Positions 8,228-16,126 of a stretch of 64,000 nucleotides of DNA are shown here, piece by piece. A model generated the notes under the pieces. That model was not told the DNA's origin and made no database searches. It saw only the letters and a list, made by a program, of their open reading frames with translations. The DNA is from Mesorhizobium sp. Its GTDB lineage: Bacteria > Pseudomonadota > Alphaproteobacteria > Rhizobiales > Rhizobiaceae. The DNA lies in the NCBI RefSeq assembly GCF_023954305.1, contig NZ_JAMLIG010000001.1:3430001-3494000 (forward strand), in the 5' to 3' direction. Made by a program: the position numbers and the translations under genes. Within the stretch, counting starts at the first letter, position 1. The number at the start of each line of letters is the position of its first letter.

Positions 8228-9299
8228 ACGGAACGAGGTCGAGGGGCCTGCCCGCGATCGCCAGCACCTTGAAGAGGTCACCCATCTGGGCGGGAGACGC
8301 CAGCCGCTCCACCTCGTTGCGGATTTCCTCGCGCCTCGTCTCATTTGCATCGGCCCCGAGCACTCCGGCGCGCTGCAGCAGTCCCATGGCGAGCAGGAAC
8401 TCGCCCTGTGTGGCGAGGCCGGTGTTCAAGCCATGGCATCCGGCTTCCCGCGCGAGCGTCTCGAAATCGACATGCGAGGTGAGATCCGCCTCGCCCGGAT
8501 GGGCGAGGACAGGGTCGAACGCATGACTGCGCACCGCCTGCAGCGTGTCGCCGAAGCCCGGGACGAGGTGGCCGTAGTCGAAGAACAGCCCGGCGCCGCC
8601 GGCCCGGGCAATATGGGCGGCGATCGCGGCCATGACGGCGGTGCGGCCCGGAGCGGTCTCGAAGATCGAACCATCCGTCGCGTCCGCCGCGCCGGCAGGC
8701 AGGAGTGTGTCGTCGAGCGATGTCATGCCGGCGAAGAAGGCCAGTCTGCCGTCATCGTCCAGACCTACCATCCGCTCGCGCCAGCCGCCTGGCGTCTTGA
8801 CGAACTGCCTGACGGGGATCGCGTCGAACAGTTCGTTGCCGACGATGAACAGCGGACAAACTGGCATATCGTCGACGGATGTCAGCCATCGGGCGCGGCC
8901 CGACCACTCGCCCAGCATCCGTCGCTGCACGTCGGCCAGCCGCCGGCTGGCCTCGATCAGGACGATCTGCGATTCCGACGCAAGATCCGGAGCCAAGCGT
9001 TTGACCGTGCGCAGCAAATCCTTCATCAGCGTGCCGCGGCCGGGGCCGATCTCGGCGATCGTGGCGGGCAACGGCCGGCCGAGGGACTGCCAGGCCGCGA
9101 CCATCCATACGCCTAGGATCTCGCCGAACATCTGACTGATCTCGGGCGCGGTGGTGAAGTCGCCCTCCGTGCCGAAGGGCTCGCGGGTGGTGTAGTAGCC
9201 GTGCTCGGGGTCGAACAGGCACATCGCCATGTATTCGGCGACGGAGATGGGGCCGCTGGCTGCGATGGTGTCCCGGATTCGGCGGGCGAGAGGGGTCAT
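8217..9299 (-). CDS. midA: SAM-dependent methyltransferase, MidA/NDUFAF7 family
   Basis: 360 residues. The signature of the family is clear: FDPEHGYYTTREPFGTEGDF near residue 30, then the SAM-binding loop IAEIGPGRGTLMKDLL (about residues 81-96), and later VGNELFDAIPVRQF. The eukaryotic member NDUFAF7 dimethylates an arginine of complex I subunit NDUFS2. The bacterial role is inferred by homology and might be complex I maturation. The start overlaps the lgt stop (ATGA), so it is the second gene of an lgt operon. Its 3' end overlaps the convergent glycosyltransferase-like gene by 11 bases. Confidence 0.85.
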   Translation of the reverse strand: MTPLARRIRDTIAASGPISVAEYMAMCLFDPEHGYYTTREPFGTEGDFTTAPEISQMFGEILGVWMVAAWQSLGRPLPATIAEIGPGRGTLMKDLLRTVKRLAPDLASESQIVLIEASRRLADVQRRMLGEWSGRARWLTSVDDMPVCPLFIVGNELFDAIPVRQFVKTPGGWRERMVGLDDDGRLAFFAGMTSLDDTLLPAGAADATDGSIFETAPGRTAVMAAIAAHIARAGGAGLFFDYGHLVPGFGDTLQAVRSHAFDPVLAHPGEADLTSHVDFETLAREAGCHGLNTGLATQGEFLLAMGLLQRAGVLGADANETRREEIRNEVERLASPAQMGDLFKVLAIAGRPLDLVPFKA

Positions 9300-10135
9300 C
9301 GCATCGTGGCAGGGCGAGCGGTCGCCATCGCCCAGATGCCAGCCAGCACCATCGGAGTCGACAGGATCATGCCCATGGTGAGCCATCCGCCGGCGAGATA
9401 GCCGAGCTGCGCGTCCGGTACGCGGAAAAATTCGACGATGATGCGCGACAGGCCGTAGCCGGCGATGAACGCGCCGCCGATGAATCTGGGCGCCTTCAGT
9501 TTCTTCGGTCCCCACGCGAGCCACATGAGGACGAGAAAGAGGATGACGCCTTCGAGCCCGGCCTCGTAGAGCTGGCTCGGATGGCGTGGCTCGGGACCGC
9601 CGTTCGGGAACACGAAGGCCCACGGCACGTCGCTCGGGCGTCCCCAGAGCTCGGAATTGATGAAGTTCGTTACGCGCACCAGGCCGAGCCCGACCGGAAC
9701 TCCGGCGGCGACGACGTCGAACAGGCTCCAGGTCGGGATGCCGCGCCGGCGCGCAAACAGGATCATGGCGAGAATAACGCCAAGCAGGCCGCCATGGAAC
9801 GACATGCCGCCCTCCCAGATCGCCAGCATGTCGAGCGGATTGGCGATGTAGCGGGCGAAATCGTAGAAGAGGATATAGCCGAGGCGGCCGCCGGCGACCA
9901 CGCCCACCGCCGCCCAGACGACGAAATCGTCGAGATCCTCGGGCGTCATCGGAGCCGTATCGTTTGCCCACAGGCGCGGCGTCGACGCCAGCTTGCGCGA
10001 ATACCACCAGGCGAACAGGATGCCGACGACGTAACCCAGTCCATACCAGTGGATGGCGAGCGGCCCGATCGAGATGAGCACCGGGTCGATGTCCGGAAAG
10101 GGAAGCGCCGCAAGCGGCAGGAAGAGGTCAGTCAC
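9296..10135 (-). CDS. lgt: Prolipoprotein diacylglyceryl transferase
   Basis: 279 residues from a GTG at 10135. Lgt transfers diacylglycerol from phosphatidylglycerol to the lipobox cysteine of prolipoproteins in the inner membrane. Visible hallmarks: IHWYGLGYVVG near the N terminus, FHGGLLGVILAMI, and the Lgt signature around VRVTNFINSELWG. It has about seven hydrophobic segments. The frame is open to an ATG at 10198, but the GTG (protein start VTDLFLPLAALPFPDIDP) matches the usual Lgt N terminus and follows an AGG site. It lies first in the lgt-midA pair and is divergent from ubiK. Confidence 0.93.
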   Translation of the reverse strand: MTDLFLPLAALPFPDIDPVLISIGPLAIHWYGLGYVVGILFAWWYSRKLASTPRLWANDTAPMTPEDLDDFVVWAAVGVVAGGRLGYILFYDFARYIANPLDMLAIWEGGMSFHGGLLGVILAMILFARRRGIPTWSLFDVVAAGVPVGLGLVRVTNFINSELWGRPSDVPWAFVFPNGGPEPRHPSQLYEAGLEGVILFLVLMWLAWGPKKLKAPRFIGGAFIAGYGLSRIIVEFFRVPDAQLGYLAGGWLTMGMILSTPMVLAGIWAMATARPATMR

Positions 10136-10267
10136 GTAAAGCCTGTCGATCAGATAGCGGGCGCGGCGGACCTTGGCGGAGCGCTCCGGCGAGGTCAAGG
10201 CGGCGCGGCATCGCCTTGCAAACGGCCGCGCGGCCTCCTAATTGCATTCCAGCAACGAGGTTTTCCC

Positions 10268-10573
10268 ATGACCACCGGCCCCAACCGCATTCTCGATGAA
10301 TTCGCCAAACTGATGACCGATGCCGCCGGCGCGGCGCAGGGTGTGCGTCGCGAGGTAGAAACGGCTTTCCGCTCGCAGACCGAGAAATGGCTCAACTCGC
10401 TGGATATCCCCCAGCGCGAGGAGTTCGAGGCGGCGAAGGAACTGGCTGCCCGGGCGCGCGCGGAAAACGCTTCGCTGCTGAAGCGGATCGATGCGCTCGA
10501 AGTGCGGGTCGCACTGCTCGAGGGCGGCGAAGCACCTTCGACGGCCAGGAAAAAGGCCGCCGCGAAAAAATAG
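10268..10573 (+). CDS. ubiK: UbiK-family accessory factor (YqiC/BMFP type)
   Basis: 101 residues. Small, highly charged protein with an N-terminal amphipathic helix (RILDEFAKLMTDAAGAAQG) and a C-terminal coiled coil (about residues 55-85, RARAENASLLKRIDALEVRV), then a lysine-alanine tail. This is the layout of UbiK/BMFP proteins, which form trimers, bind membranes and assist aerobic ubiquinone synthesis in gammaproteobacteria. The role here is inferred from the family. The start ATG follows a weak GAGG. It is divergent from lgt with about 130 bases between the two starts. Confidence 0.8.
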   Translation: MTTGPNRILDEFAKLMTDAAGAAQGVRREVETAFRSQTEKWLNSLDIPQREEFEAAKELAARARAENASLLKRIDALEVRVALLEGGEAPSTARKKAAAKK

Positions 10574-10886
10574 TTTCGGCATCTGTCCACAGGCTGCCGC
10601 ACTGCGAAAAGCGTTGCGGCTGAATCGCTTACCGGCTTCGCTTGAATCTGTCCTGACTCGTCTTTCCACACCCTGGCGCAAGGTTCGTCAAAAAGGGACT
10701 GGCGCGCCGACTCTCCATCAATAGACTGAAATTGTTGCATGATTCGAGCGATCGAACATGCGCCGGTCCGGGGCGGTCCGGCAGGGTAGTTCGTTCCTTC
10801 CGCTCAGCCGCAGTGCGTTTACCAGTCGCGCGTCCTTTCCCTTGTGGAGCGTGCGGTGGCGCTCCCGTAACGACAGGAAGCCTACG
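10574..10886. other. Intergenic region between ubiK and ybjN-like gene
   Basis: 313 bases without a convincing gene on either strand. It begins with a C/T-rich stretch after ubiK and contains an AT-richer segment near 10720-10740 (CATCAATAGACTGAAATTG) that could hold the promoter of the ybjN-like gene. I see no clear -35/-10 pair, no terminator with a T-run, and no inverted repeat longer than six bases. Confidence 0.4.
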
Positions 10887-11387
10887 ATGAGCCTGCTTGA
10901 ACTCGATCTCGCCAGAAACCCGCATCCCGTCGACATGATCGAACAGGTCGCGCATGCGAACGACTGGGCCTTCGAGCGCACCGGCGATGACGAGATCGCG
11001 ATCGCGGTTGCCGGCAACTGGACCGACTATCACGTCTCCTTCTCGTGGATGGAGGATTTCGAGGCGCTGCATCTGGCCTGTGCCTTTGACATCAAGGTTC
11101 CGGAAAATCGTGTGCTCGAAGTGATGCGGCTGCTGTCGATCATCAACGAGCAGATGCTGTTCGGCCATTTCGACCTGTGGGAGCAGGAGGGGGCGATCAT
11201 GTTCCGCCAGGCGTTGCTTCTGTGCGGGGGGGCGGAGCCGACCAGCCAGCAGGTCGAGGTGCTGCTCAACAGTGCCCTCGAAGCCTGCGAGACCTATTTC
11301 CAGGCCTTCCAGTTCGTCGTCTGGTCGGGCACGCCGGCGCGCGAGGCGCTCAATAGCGTGCTGTTCGAGACACAGGGCAGCGCCTGA
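10887..11387 (+). CDS. YbjN-domain protein
   Basis: 166 residues, with the type III secretion chaperone-like fold of YbjN proteins. Characteristic segments are ARNPHPVDMIEQVAHANDW at the N terminus, GNWTDYHVSFSWMEDFEALH in the middle, and INEQMLFGHFDLWEQEGAIM after it. YbjN acts as a pleiotropic sensory or chaperone-like factor in enterobacteria; the alphaproteobacterial homologue has no firmly known role. The ATG at 10887 follows ACAGGAAG, a good ribosome site. Four bases separate it from the csaA-like gene, so the two form an operon. Confidence 0.82.
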   Translation: MSLLELDLARNPHPVDMIEQVAHANDWAFERTGDDEIAIAVAGNWTDYHVSFSWMEDFEALHLACAFDIKVPENRVLEVMRLLSIINEQMLFGHFDLWEQEGAIMFRQALLLCGGAEPTSQQVEVLLNSALEACETYFQAFQFVVWSGTPAREALNSVLFETQGSA

Positions 11388-11391
11388 CGAC

Positions 11392-11742
11392 ATGAGTTCG
11401 CCGAAGCCGCCGATCAGTTACGAGGATTTCGACCGTGTCGACATCCGGGCCGGCACGATCGTCGAGGCCGAACCCTTTCCCGAGGCGCGCAAGCCGGCGA
11501 TCAAGCTCAGGATCGATTTCGGACCGGAGATCGGCGTCAAACGCTCCTCGGCGCAGATCACAAAATACTATGCGCCCGAAACGCTCGTCGGCCGGCAGGT
11601 CTTCGCCGTGGTCAACTTTCCGCCGCGCCAGATCGGCAAGTTCATGTCGGAAGTGCTGACGCTCGGCTTCCCCGACGAGGAGGGCGCGGTGGTGCTCGGT
11701 GCGATCGACCGCAAGGTGCCGGACGGCGGACGGCTGTTCTAG
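11392..11742 (+). CDS. csaA: CsaA-like tRNA-binding (EMAP II/OB-fold) protein
   Basis: 116 residues, one OB-fold tRNA-binding domain. Family features: DFDRVDIRAGTIVEAEPFPE near the N terminus, KPAIKLRIDFG, and QIGKFMSEVLTLGF. CsaA of Bacillus has export-related chaperone activity; the fold binds tRNA in synthetase-associated proteins. It follows the ybjN-like gene by four bases. Its stop codon TAG (11740-11742) is formed by the left boundary of the palindrome at 11740-11774. Confidence 0.85.
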   Translation: MSSPKPPISYEDFDRVDIRAGTIVEAEPFPEARKPAIKLRIDFGPEIGVKRSSAQITKYYAPETLVGRQVFAVVNFPPRQIGKFMSEVLTLGFPDEEGAVVLGAIDRKVPDGGRLF

Positions 11743-11774
11743 AGCCATGTTCGATCTGATCGAACATGGCTCTA
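11740..11774. repeat. 35-base palindrome, TA-flanked; shared gene end
   Basis: A perfect palindrome: 16-base arms at 11740-11755 and 11759-11774 around CTG. TA lies at each end. It supplies the TAG stop of the csaA-like gene on the plus strand and the TAG stop of the convergent histidine kinase gene on the minus strand. A second copy with two mismatches is at 16127-16161. As RNA it would fold into a strong hairpin and may also limit read-through in both directions. Confidence 0.85.
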
Positions 11775-13184
11775 AGCCGGCACCCTCACCACCGCGCGCA
11801 GGCCGCCCATCGGGCTGTCGTCGAGTGAAATGTCGCCGCCGTGGCTGCGGGCGATATCGCGCGCGATGGAGAGGCCGAGACCTGTGCCGCTCGCATCCTG
11901 ATTGCGCGCCTCGTCAAGCCGCACGAACGGTTTGAAGACGTCCTCGCGGCGATCGCTGGGAATGCCGGGTCCGTCGTCGTCGACGATCACCGTCAGCGAC
12001 CCGCGGCGATGGGTGGCCGTGACGCTGACGTTCCTGGCATAGCGGAAGGCATTGCCGACCAGGTTGGTGGCGAGCCGGGTGAAGGCATGCGGCCGCACAT
12101 GTACCTGCGGTTCGCCGACGAGCGCGATCTTCAAGGTCCGCTTGCGCAGGCCGGCTTCTTCCTTCAGCCGCTCGAAGAGCGTGTTGAGATCGAGCGAGCC
12201 GGTATCTTCCGATGCCTCTCCGCGCGCGAAGGCGAGATAGCCTTCGAGCATGGACTGCATGTCGTCGATGTCCTGTTCCAGTGCGGCGACGTCGGCTTTG
12301 GAACCGCTGAGGGCGAGCTGCAGGCGGAAGCGGGTCAGGATGGTGCGCAGGTCGTGGCTGACGCCGGTCAGCATCGCCGTGCGCTGCTCGATCTGGCGCT
12401 CGATGCGCTCGCGCATCTGGATGAAGGCGAGCCCCGCGCGCCGTACTTCCTCGGCGCCGCGCGGCTGGAAGTCCGTCGGCGGCGAGCGGCCCTTGCCGAA
12501 CAGTTCGGCCGCTTCGGCGAGCTTCTGGATCGGGCGAATCTGGTTGCGCAGGAACAGAATGGCGATCGTCAGCAGGACGAGCGAGGTGACGACCATCCAG
12601 ACCACGAAAATGTGGCTGTTGGAAGCGTAGGCCTGATGCCGCCGCGCAAAGACGCGCAGGACCTTGTCCTCGAGCTGGATGCGGATCTCGACGATGCTCG
12701 AATTCCCCACCGTATCGATCCAGAACGGCCGGTTGATCTGGCGCGTGATCTCGGTCGAGAGGATGCCGTCGAGGATCGAGAAGAAGGGCTTCGGCCCGGG
12801 CGCGGGTAAGGGATCTGAGGGCAGGAGATCGATCTTCAGCGCGAGCCGCTCCTGGGCGATGCGGATGACTTCGGCGTAGTTGTCGCCCGATGGATAGGTC
12901 TCGATCATGTCGATGACGGCAGCGATGTCGCGAACGACTGCGGTCGACAGACGCTGCGTCACGAGTTGCCAGTGGCGTTCCATGAAGACGAAGGCGACGA
13001 CGCCCTGCAGCAGAATCATCGGCGCGATGACAATGATCAGCGATCGGGCATAGAGGCCTTTGGGCATGTAGTGGGAGATGCGCCGCCACGTCCTGCGCCA
13101 GATCAGCGGGCCACGCGGCCGCCAACGGCGCACGAATGCATCGATGCCGCCGTGTCGAAGATCGGTGGGGTCGGTCGCGGCCAT
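11772..13184 (-). CDS. EnvZ-like sensor histidine kinase
   Basis: 470 residues. First membrane segment about 45-67 (LIIVIAPMILLQGVVAFVFM), a periplasmic sensor region of about 130 residues, second membrane segment near 195-216, then HAMP linker. The phospho-accepting histidine is residue 277 in VSHDLRTILTRFRLQ. ATP-binding boxes follow: NLVGNAFRYA, DDDGPGIP and GTGLGLSIARDI. The ATG at 13184 follows GAGGGAT. It is the last gene of marR - regulator - kinase, 19 bases after the regulator. Its stop codon lies in the palindrome at 11740-11774. The signal is unknown. Confidence 0.9.
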   Translation of the reverse strand: MAATDPTDLRHGGIDAFVRRWRPRGPLIWRRTWRRISHYMPKGLYARSLIIVIAPMILLQGVVAFVFMERHWQLVTQRLSTAVVRDIAAVIDMIETYPSGDNYAEVIRIAQERLALKIDLLPSDPLPAPGPKPFFSILDGILSTEITRQINRPFWIDTVGNSSIVEIRIQLEDKVLRVFARRHQAYASNSHIFVVWMVVTSLVLLTIAILFLRNQIRPIQKLAEAAELFGKGRSPPTDFQPRGAEEVRRAGLAFIQMRERIERQIEQRTAMLTGVSHDLRTILTRFRLQLALSGSKADVAALEQDIDDMQSMLEGYLAFARGEASEDTGSLDLNTLFERLKEEAGLRKRTLKIALVGEPQVHVRPHAFTRLATNLVGNAFRYARNVSVTATHRRGSLTVIVDDDGPGIPSDRREDVFKPFVRLDEARNQDASGTGLGLSIARDIARSHGGDISLDDSPMGGLRAVVRVPA

Positions 13185-13203
13185 ATCCCTCCCTCGGGCC
13201 GGT

Positions 13204-13911
13204 CTACTCGACGCTGAGCCGGTAGCCGACGCCGCGCACGGTCTGCAGCCAGACGGGGTTGGCCGGATCGCGCTCGATCTTGCGGCGCAGCCGGTTGATC
13301 TGCACATCGATCGTGCGTTCGCCGACTTCCGCTTCTCCGCCGACGAGTTCATGCCGCGGGATGGTCTCGCCGATGCGGCCGGCGAAGACGGAGAGGATAT
13401 CCTGCTCGCGGTCGGTCAGCCTGATCGTCTCGCCGCCCTTCTTCAATTCCCGCCGCGCGATCTGGAAAGTATAGGGGCCGAAGACGATCTGCTCGACCTT
13501 CGGCGTGGCGGGCGGGCCGCCGCGGCGCAGGATGTTGTTGACGCGAAGGATCAGTTCGCGCGGATCGAACGGCTTGGGTAGGTAATCGTCCGCCCCAGCC
13601 TCGAGACCGGCAATGCGGCTGTCGGTCTCGGACAGCGCCGTCAGCATCAGGATCGGGGTGTTCTTGTGGGCGCGCAACGCCCTGGTGAGCTCCACCCCGG
13701 ACTCGCCGGGCATCATCACGTCGAGGACGAGAAGATCGAAATCCAGGCCTTCAAGATGCCGGCGCGCTTCGGCGGCGGTTCCGGCCACCGTCACACGGAA
13801 GCCGTTGCCGGTCAGGAACTGTTTGAGGAGATTGCGGATGCGCGTATCGTCATCGACCACGAGGAGGTGCGGCGCGTCGTCCCCCGGAGGCGTCCTCTGT
13901 TCTTCGGTCAT
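13204..13911 (-). CDS. OmpR/PhoB-family response regulator
   Basis: 235 residues. Receiver domain about 14-125, with acidic pocket LLVVDDD, phospho-acceptor Asp64 in LLVLDVMMPG and the conserved lysine in DDYLPKPFD. A winged helix-turn-helix DNA-binding domain occupies about 140-232 (RLTDREQDILSVF, VGERTIDVQINRLRRKIE). It is the partner of the kinase 19 bases downstream. The start overlaps the marR stop (ATGA). The trio resembles PetR-type regulators of alphaproteobacteria, but the target genes are unknown. Confidence 0.92.
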   Translation of the reverse strand: MTEEQRTPPGDDAPHLLVVDDDTRIRNLLKQFLTGNGFRVTVAGTAAEARRHLEGLDFDLLVLDVMMPGESGVELTRALRAHKNTPILMLTALSETDSRIAGLEAGADDYLPKPFDPRELILRVNNILRRGGPPATPKVEQIVFGPYTFQIARRELKKGGETIRLTDREQDILSVFAGRIGETIPRHELVGGEAEVGERTIDVQINRLRRKIERDPANPVWLQTVRGVGYRLSVE

Positions 13912-14438
13912 CTCCTCGTCCCTTCGCCGGATTTCGCGCCCGGGAGTTCATCGACCTGAACCCTGAGTTCGGGCTTGACCATTCCGCGCAAGAAGCCCTC
14001 GATCGCCTCACGCTCGGCCGGGCCGTAGTTCCGGATTGCCTCGGCGATACGGCGGGACTGTGGCGTGGCAAGCGCGAGTGCCAGTTCCCGTCCCTTGGCG
14101 GTCGGATAGAGCTCGCGCTGGCGGCGATCCTTAAGCCCCTGAACCTGGACAATGTAGCCCGTGTCGATCAACTGTTTCAACACGCGTGCCAGGCTCTGCT
14201 TGGTGATCTGCAGGACGTCGAGCAGCTCGGCGACAGTCAGTCCAGGGCGGCGGTTGACGAAATGGACGACGCGGTGATGCGCGCGGCCGAAGCCGTATTG
14301 CTCGAGGATCTGGTCGGGATCCGAGGTGAAGTCGCGATAGGCGAAGAAGAGAAGCTCGATGATCGCGAAGTCGATCCCGCTCTCGCCGCTGAGCGCCGAG
14401 CGAATCGGTTCCGGTGTCGTTTTGGCGCGTGCCTGCAT
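13908..14438 (-). CDS. MarR-family transcriptional regulator
   Basis: 176 residues. The MarR winged helix is seen in HHRVVHFVNRRPGLTVAELLD followed by QSLARVLKQLIDTGYIVQV and the wing DRRQRELYPTAKG. It is the first gene of an operon with the response regulator (ATGA overlap) and kinase. It is divergent from ilvE. The intergenic region holds a perfect 11-base-arm dyad (14460-14488) overlapping a strong ilvE-directed promoter, a natural place for autoregulation and for repressing ilvE. That role is inference. Confidence 0.9.
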   Translation of the reverse strand: MQARAKTTPEPIRSALSGESGIDFAIIELLFFAYRDFTSDPDQILEQYGFGRAHHRVVHFVNRRPGLTVAELLDVLQITKQSLARVLKQLIDTGYIVQVQGLKDRRQRELYPTAKGRELALALATPQSRRIAEAIRNYGPAEREAIEGFLRGMVKPELRVQVDELPGAKSGEGTRR

Positions 14439-14459
14439 CGGATTCCATGCGGTTAGGAA

Positions 14460-14488
14460 AATTTATGTCAGCCTTGTTGACATAAATT
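14460..14488. promoter_or_regulatory. Inverted repeat, candidate MarR operator
   Basis: Perfect dyad: AATTTATGTCA at 14460-14470 and its complement TGACATAAATT at 14478-14488, with a 7-base spacer. It lies 22 bases upstream of the marR start and its right arm contains the -35 element of the ilvE-directed promoter. MarR proteins bind such dyads as dimers. Binding here has not been shown. Confidence 0.6.
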
Positions 14489-14505
14489 AGGGCTGCTGGT
14501 AATTT
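14477..14505 (+). promoter_or_regulatory. Sigma70-type promoter towards ilvE
   Basis: TTGACA (14477-14482), 17-base spacer, TAATTT (14500-14505). This is close to the housekeeping consensus and uncommonly good for a GC-rich genome. It directs transcription towards ilvE, whose start is about 180 bases downstream. The -35 box lies in the right arm of the candidate MarR operator. Confidence 0.6.
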
Positions 14506-14683
14506 TTGACAAGCTTTTCGGCGCTTGGCGACCGAAAAGCCAAGGGATGAACGCTTTTCCCGTAACTTCCTGCTTGCGGGCGGCCCCGGATAGGGATCCG
14601 CACCCGACGGTGGCGCATTTGCGCCGCGCGGACTAGATTGGAAGGCGGCGAACACAATGGCCGGCATGGCCGAGGAGTGTGAT

Positions 14684-15577
14684 ATGGCATCGGTTCCATT
14701 CGACAAACTCGATGGCTACATCTGGATGAACGGCGAATTCGTCAAATGGGCGGACGCCAAGATCCATGTGCTGACCCACGGCCTCCATTACGCGAGCGCG
14801 GTCTTCGAAGGCGAGCGCGCTTACGGCGGCGAGATCTTCAAGCTGACGGAGCACACCGAGCGGCTGCACGAATCCGGCCGGATCCTCGGCTTCATCATTC
14901 CCTATTCGGTCGCCGAAATCGATGACGCCTGCCGCGAACTTCTGCGCAAGCAGGGCTTCTCGGACGCCTATGTCCGCCCGATCGCATGGCGCGGGTCGGA
15001 GATGATGGGCGTGTCCGCCCAGCACAACCGCATCAACTGCGCGATCGCGATCTGGCAGTGGCCGAGCTATTTCGACCCGGAACAGAAGCTCAAGGGCATC
15101 AGGCTCGACATCGCCGAATACCGCCGTCCCGACCCGCGCACCGCGCCGTCGAAGTCGAAAGCCGCCGGCCTCTACATGATCTGTACGATCTCCAAGCATG
15201 CGGCGGAGGCAAAGGGTTATGCCGATGCGATGATGCTCGACTGGCGCGGCCAGGTGGCGGAAGCGACCGGCGCCAACATTTTCTTCGTCAAGGACGGCGC
15301 CCTGCATACGCCGACGCCCGATTGCTTCCTCGACGGCATCACCCGTCGGACCGTCATCGACCTTGCCAAGCGCCGCGGCTACAGCGTCGTCGAGCGTGCC
15401 ATCATGCCCGAGGAACTGACGGGGTTCTCCGAGTGCTTCCTGTCCGGGACGGCGGCCGAGGTCACACCCGTCTCCGAGATCGGTCCGTATCGTTTCACGC
15501 CGGGCGAAATCTCCCGCAACCTCATGAACGACTATTCGGCCGAGGTGCAGCCCAAGCACGCGATCGCGGCCGAGTAG
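14684..15577 (+). CDS. ilvE: Branched-chain amino acid aminotransferase
   Basis: 297 residues, fold-type IV PLP enzyme that transaminates leucine, isoleucine and valine with 2-oxoglutarate. N-terminal signature GYIWMNGEFVKWADAKIHVL and HGLHYASAVFEGERAYG. The PLP lysine is Lys159 (SKSKAAGLY) and the cofactor glutamate region is GQVAEATGANIFFV. The ATG at 14684 follows GAGGAG. The TAG stop is TA plus the first G of a solo repeat end at 15575-15602. A strong terminator follows at 15620-15650. Confidence 0.93.
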   Translation: MASVPFDKLDGYIWMNGEFVKWADAKIHVLTHGLHYASAVFEGERAYGGEIFKLTEHTERLHESGRILGFIIPYSVAEIDDACRELLRKQGFSDAYVRPIAWRGSEMMGVSAQHNRINCAIAIWQWPSYFDPEQKLKGIRLDIAEYRRPDPRTAPSKSKAAGLYMICTISKHAAEAKGYADAMMLDWRGQVAEATGANIFFVKDGALHTPTPDCFLDGITRRTVIDLAKRRGYSVVERAIMPEELTGFSECFLSGTAAEVTPVSEIGPYRFTPGEISRNLMNDYSAEVQPKHAIAAE

Positions 15578-15602
15578 TTCCATCTAGCCATGAAACGGTC
15601 TA
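15575..15602. repeat. Solo terminal repeat of the element at 7001-7307, TA-flanked
   Basis: Bases 15578-15602 are identical over 25 bases to the right inverted repeat of the element at 7283-7307. TA lies at both ends (15575-15576 and 15601-15602). The left TA plus the next G forms the ilvE stop codon. Only one end is present, so it looks like a deletion remnant or a minimal insertion. Confidence 0.7.
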
Positions 15603-15618
15603 GCCCACGGACTCAGTG

Positions 15619-15650
15619 ACGGGCGGCCATCGGCCGCCCGTTCCGTTTTC
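15619..15650 (+). terminator. Rho-independent terminator after ilvE
   Basis: Nine-base GC-rich stem, CGGGCGGCC (15620-15628) with GGCCGCCCG (15632-15640), loop ATC, followed by TTCCGTTTTC. It ends ilvE transcription before the small gene at 15749. Confidence 0.75.
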
Positions 15651-15748
15651 CCCAGCGTTATTTGACTTTCGTCTAATACGGGCTCTCACTGAGGCTGACG
15701 CGGCCGATCAGCGGCCACGTCCGGTTCTGGAGGGGAAAGGTCAGACAC

Positions 15749-16045
15749 ATGGATGCACTTCTTCCGATTATCATTCAGATCATCACCGGGATCATCGGCG
15801 GACAGGCGGTCGGCGCCGCGATCAAGCAGGCGGCGATGAGCCAGGTCGTCAAGATCATCAGCGGAGCGGTCGGCGGGGTCGGCGGAGCGGCCATCCTCGG
15901 CAGCCTGCTGGGCGGCGCGGTCGACCCGGCCGCGGCCGGCGGCCTCGGCAGCGCTCTCAACATCGAGAACATCGTCGGCGGCCTGGGCGGCGGTGCGATC
16001 CTGACCGGCATCGTCGGCGCCGTCATGAACGCCATGAAGAAGTAG
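15749..16045 (+). CDS. Small hydrophobic glycine-rich protein, unknown
   Basis: 98 residues, very rich in glycine, alanine and isoleucine. It begins MDALLPIIIQIITGIIGGQA and ends with two lysines (MNAMKK). Glycine-zipper-like spacing (GAVGGVGGAAILGSLLGGAV) suggests membrane insertion or self-assembly. GGAGGGGAAAG precedes the start. It stands alone: a terminator upstream (15620-15650) and another immediately after it (16070-16099) mean a monocistronic message. I do not recognise a characterised family; related short glycine-rich proteins may exist in rhizobia. Confidence 0.6.
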   Translation: MDALLPIIIQIITGIIGGQAVGAAIKQAAMSQVVKIISGAVGGVGGAAILGSLLGGAVDPAAAGGLGSALNIENIVGGLGGGAILTGIVGAVMNAMKK

Positions 16046-16069
16046 GCGCGAAGCTGCTTGCTCGTTTCC

Positions 16070-16099
16070 ACGGGCGGCAGCGATGCCGCCCGTTCCTTT
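16070..16099 (+). terminator. Rho-independent terminator after the small gene
   Basis: Ten-base stem ACGGGCGGCA (16070-16079) with TGCCGCCCGT (16084-16093), loop GCGA, followed by TCCTTTTGG. It closes the 15749-16045 transcript. Confidence 0.7.
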
Positions 16100-16126
16100 T
16101 GGGTGGACGTCGGTCCTGTGCGTGAC

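Noticed and set aside
14633..15583. A 316-codon minus-strand frame across ilvE
   Set aside because: It is the exact antisense of ilvE, without any ribosome site or protein family signal.
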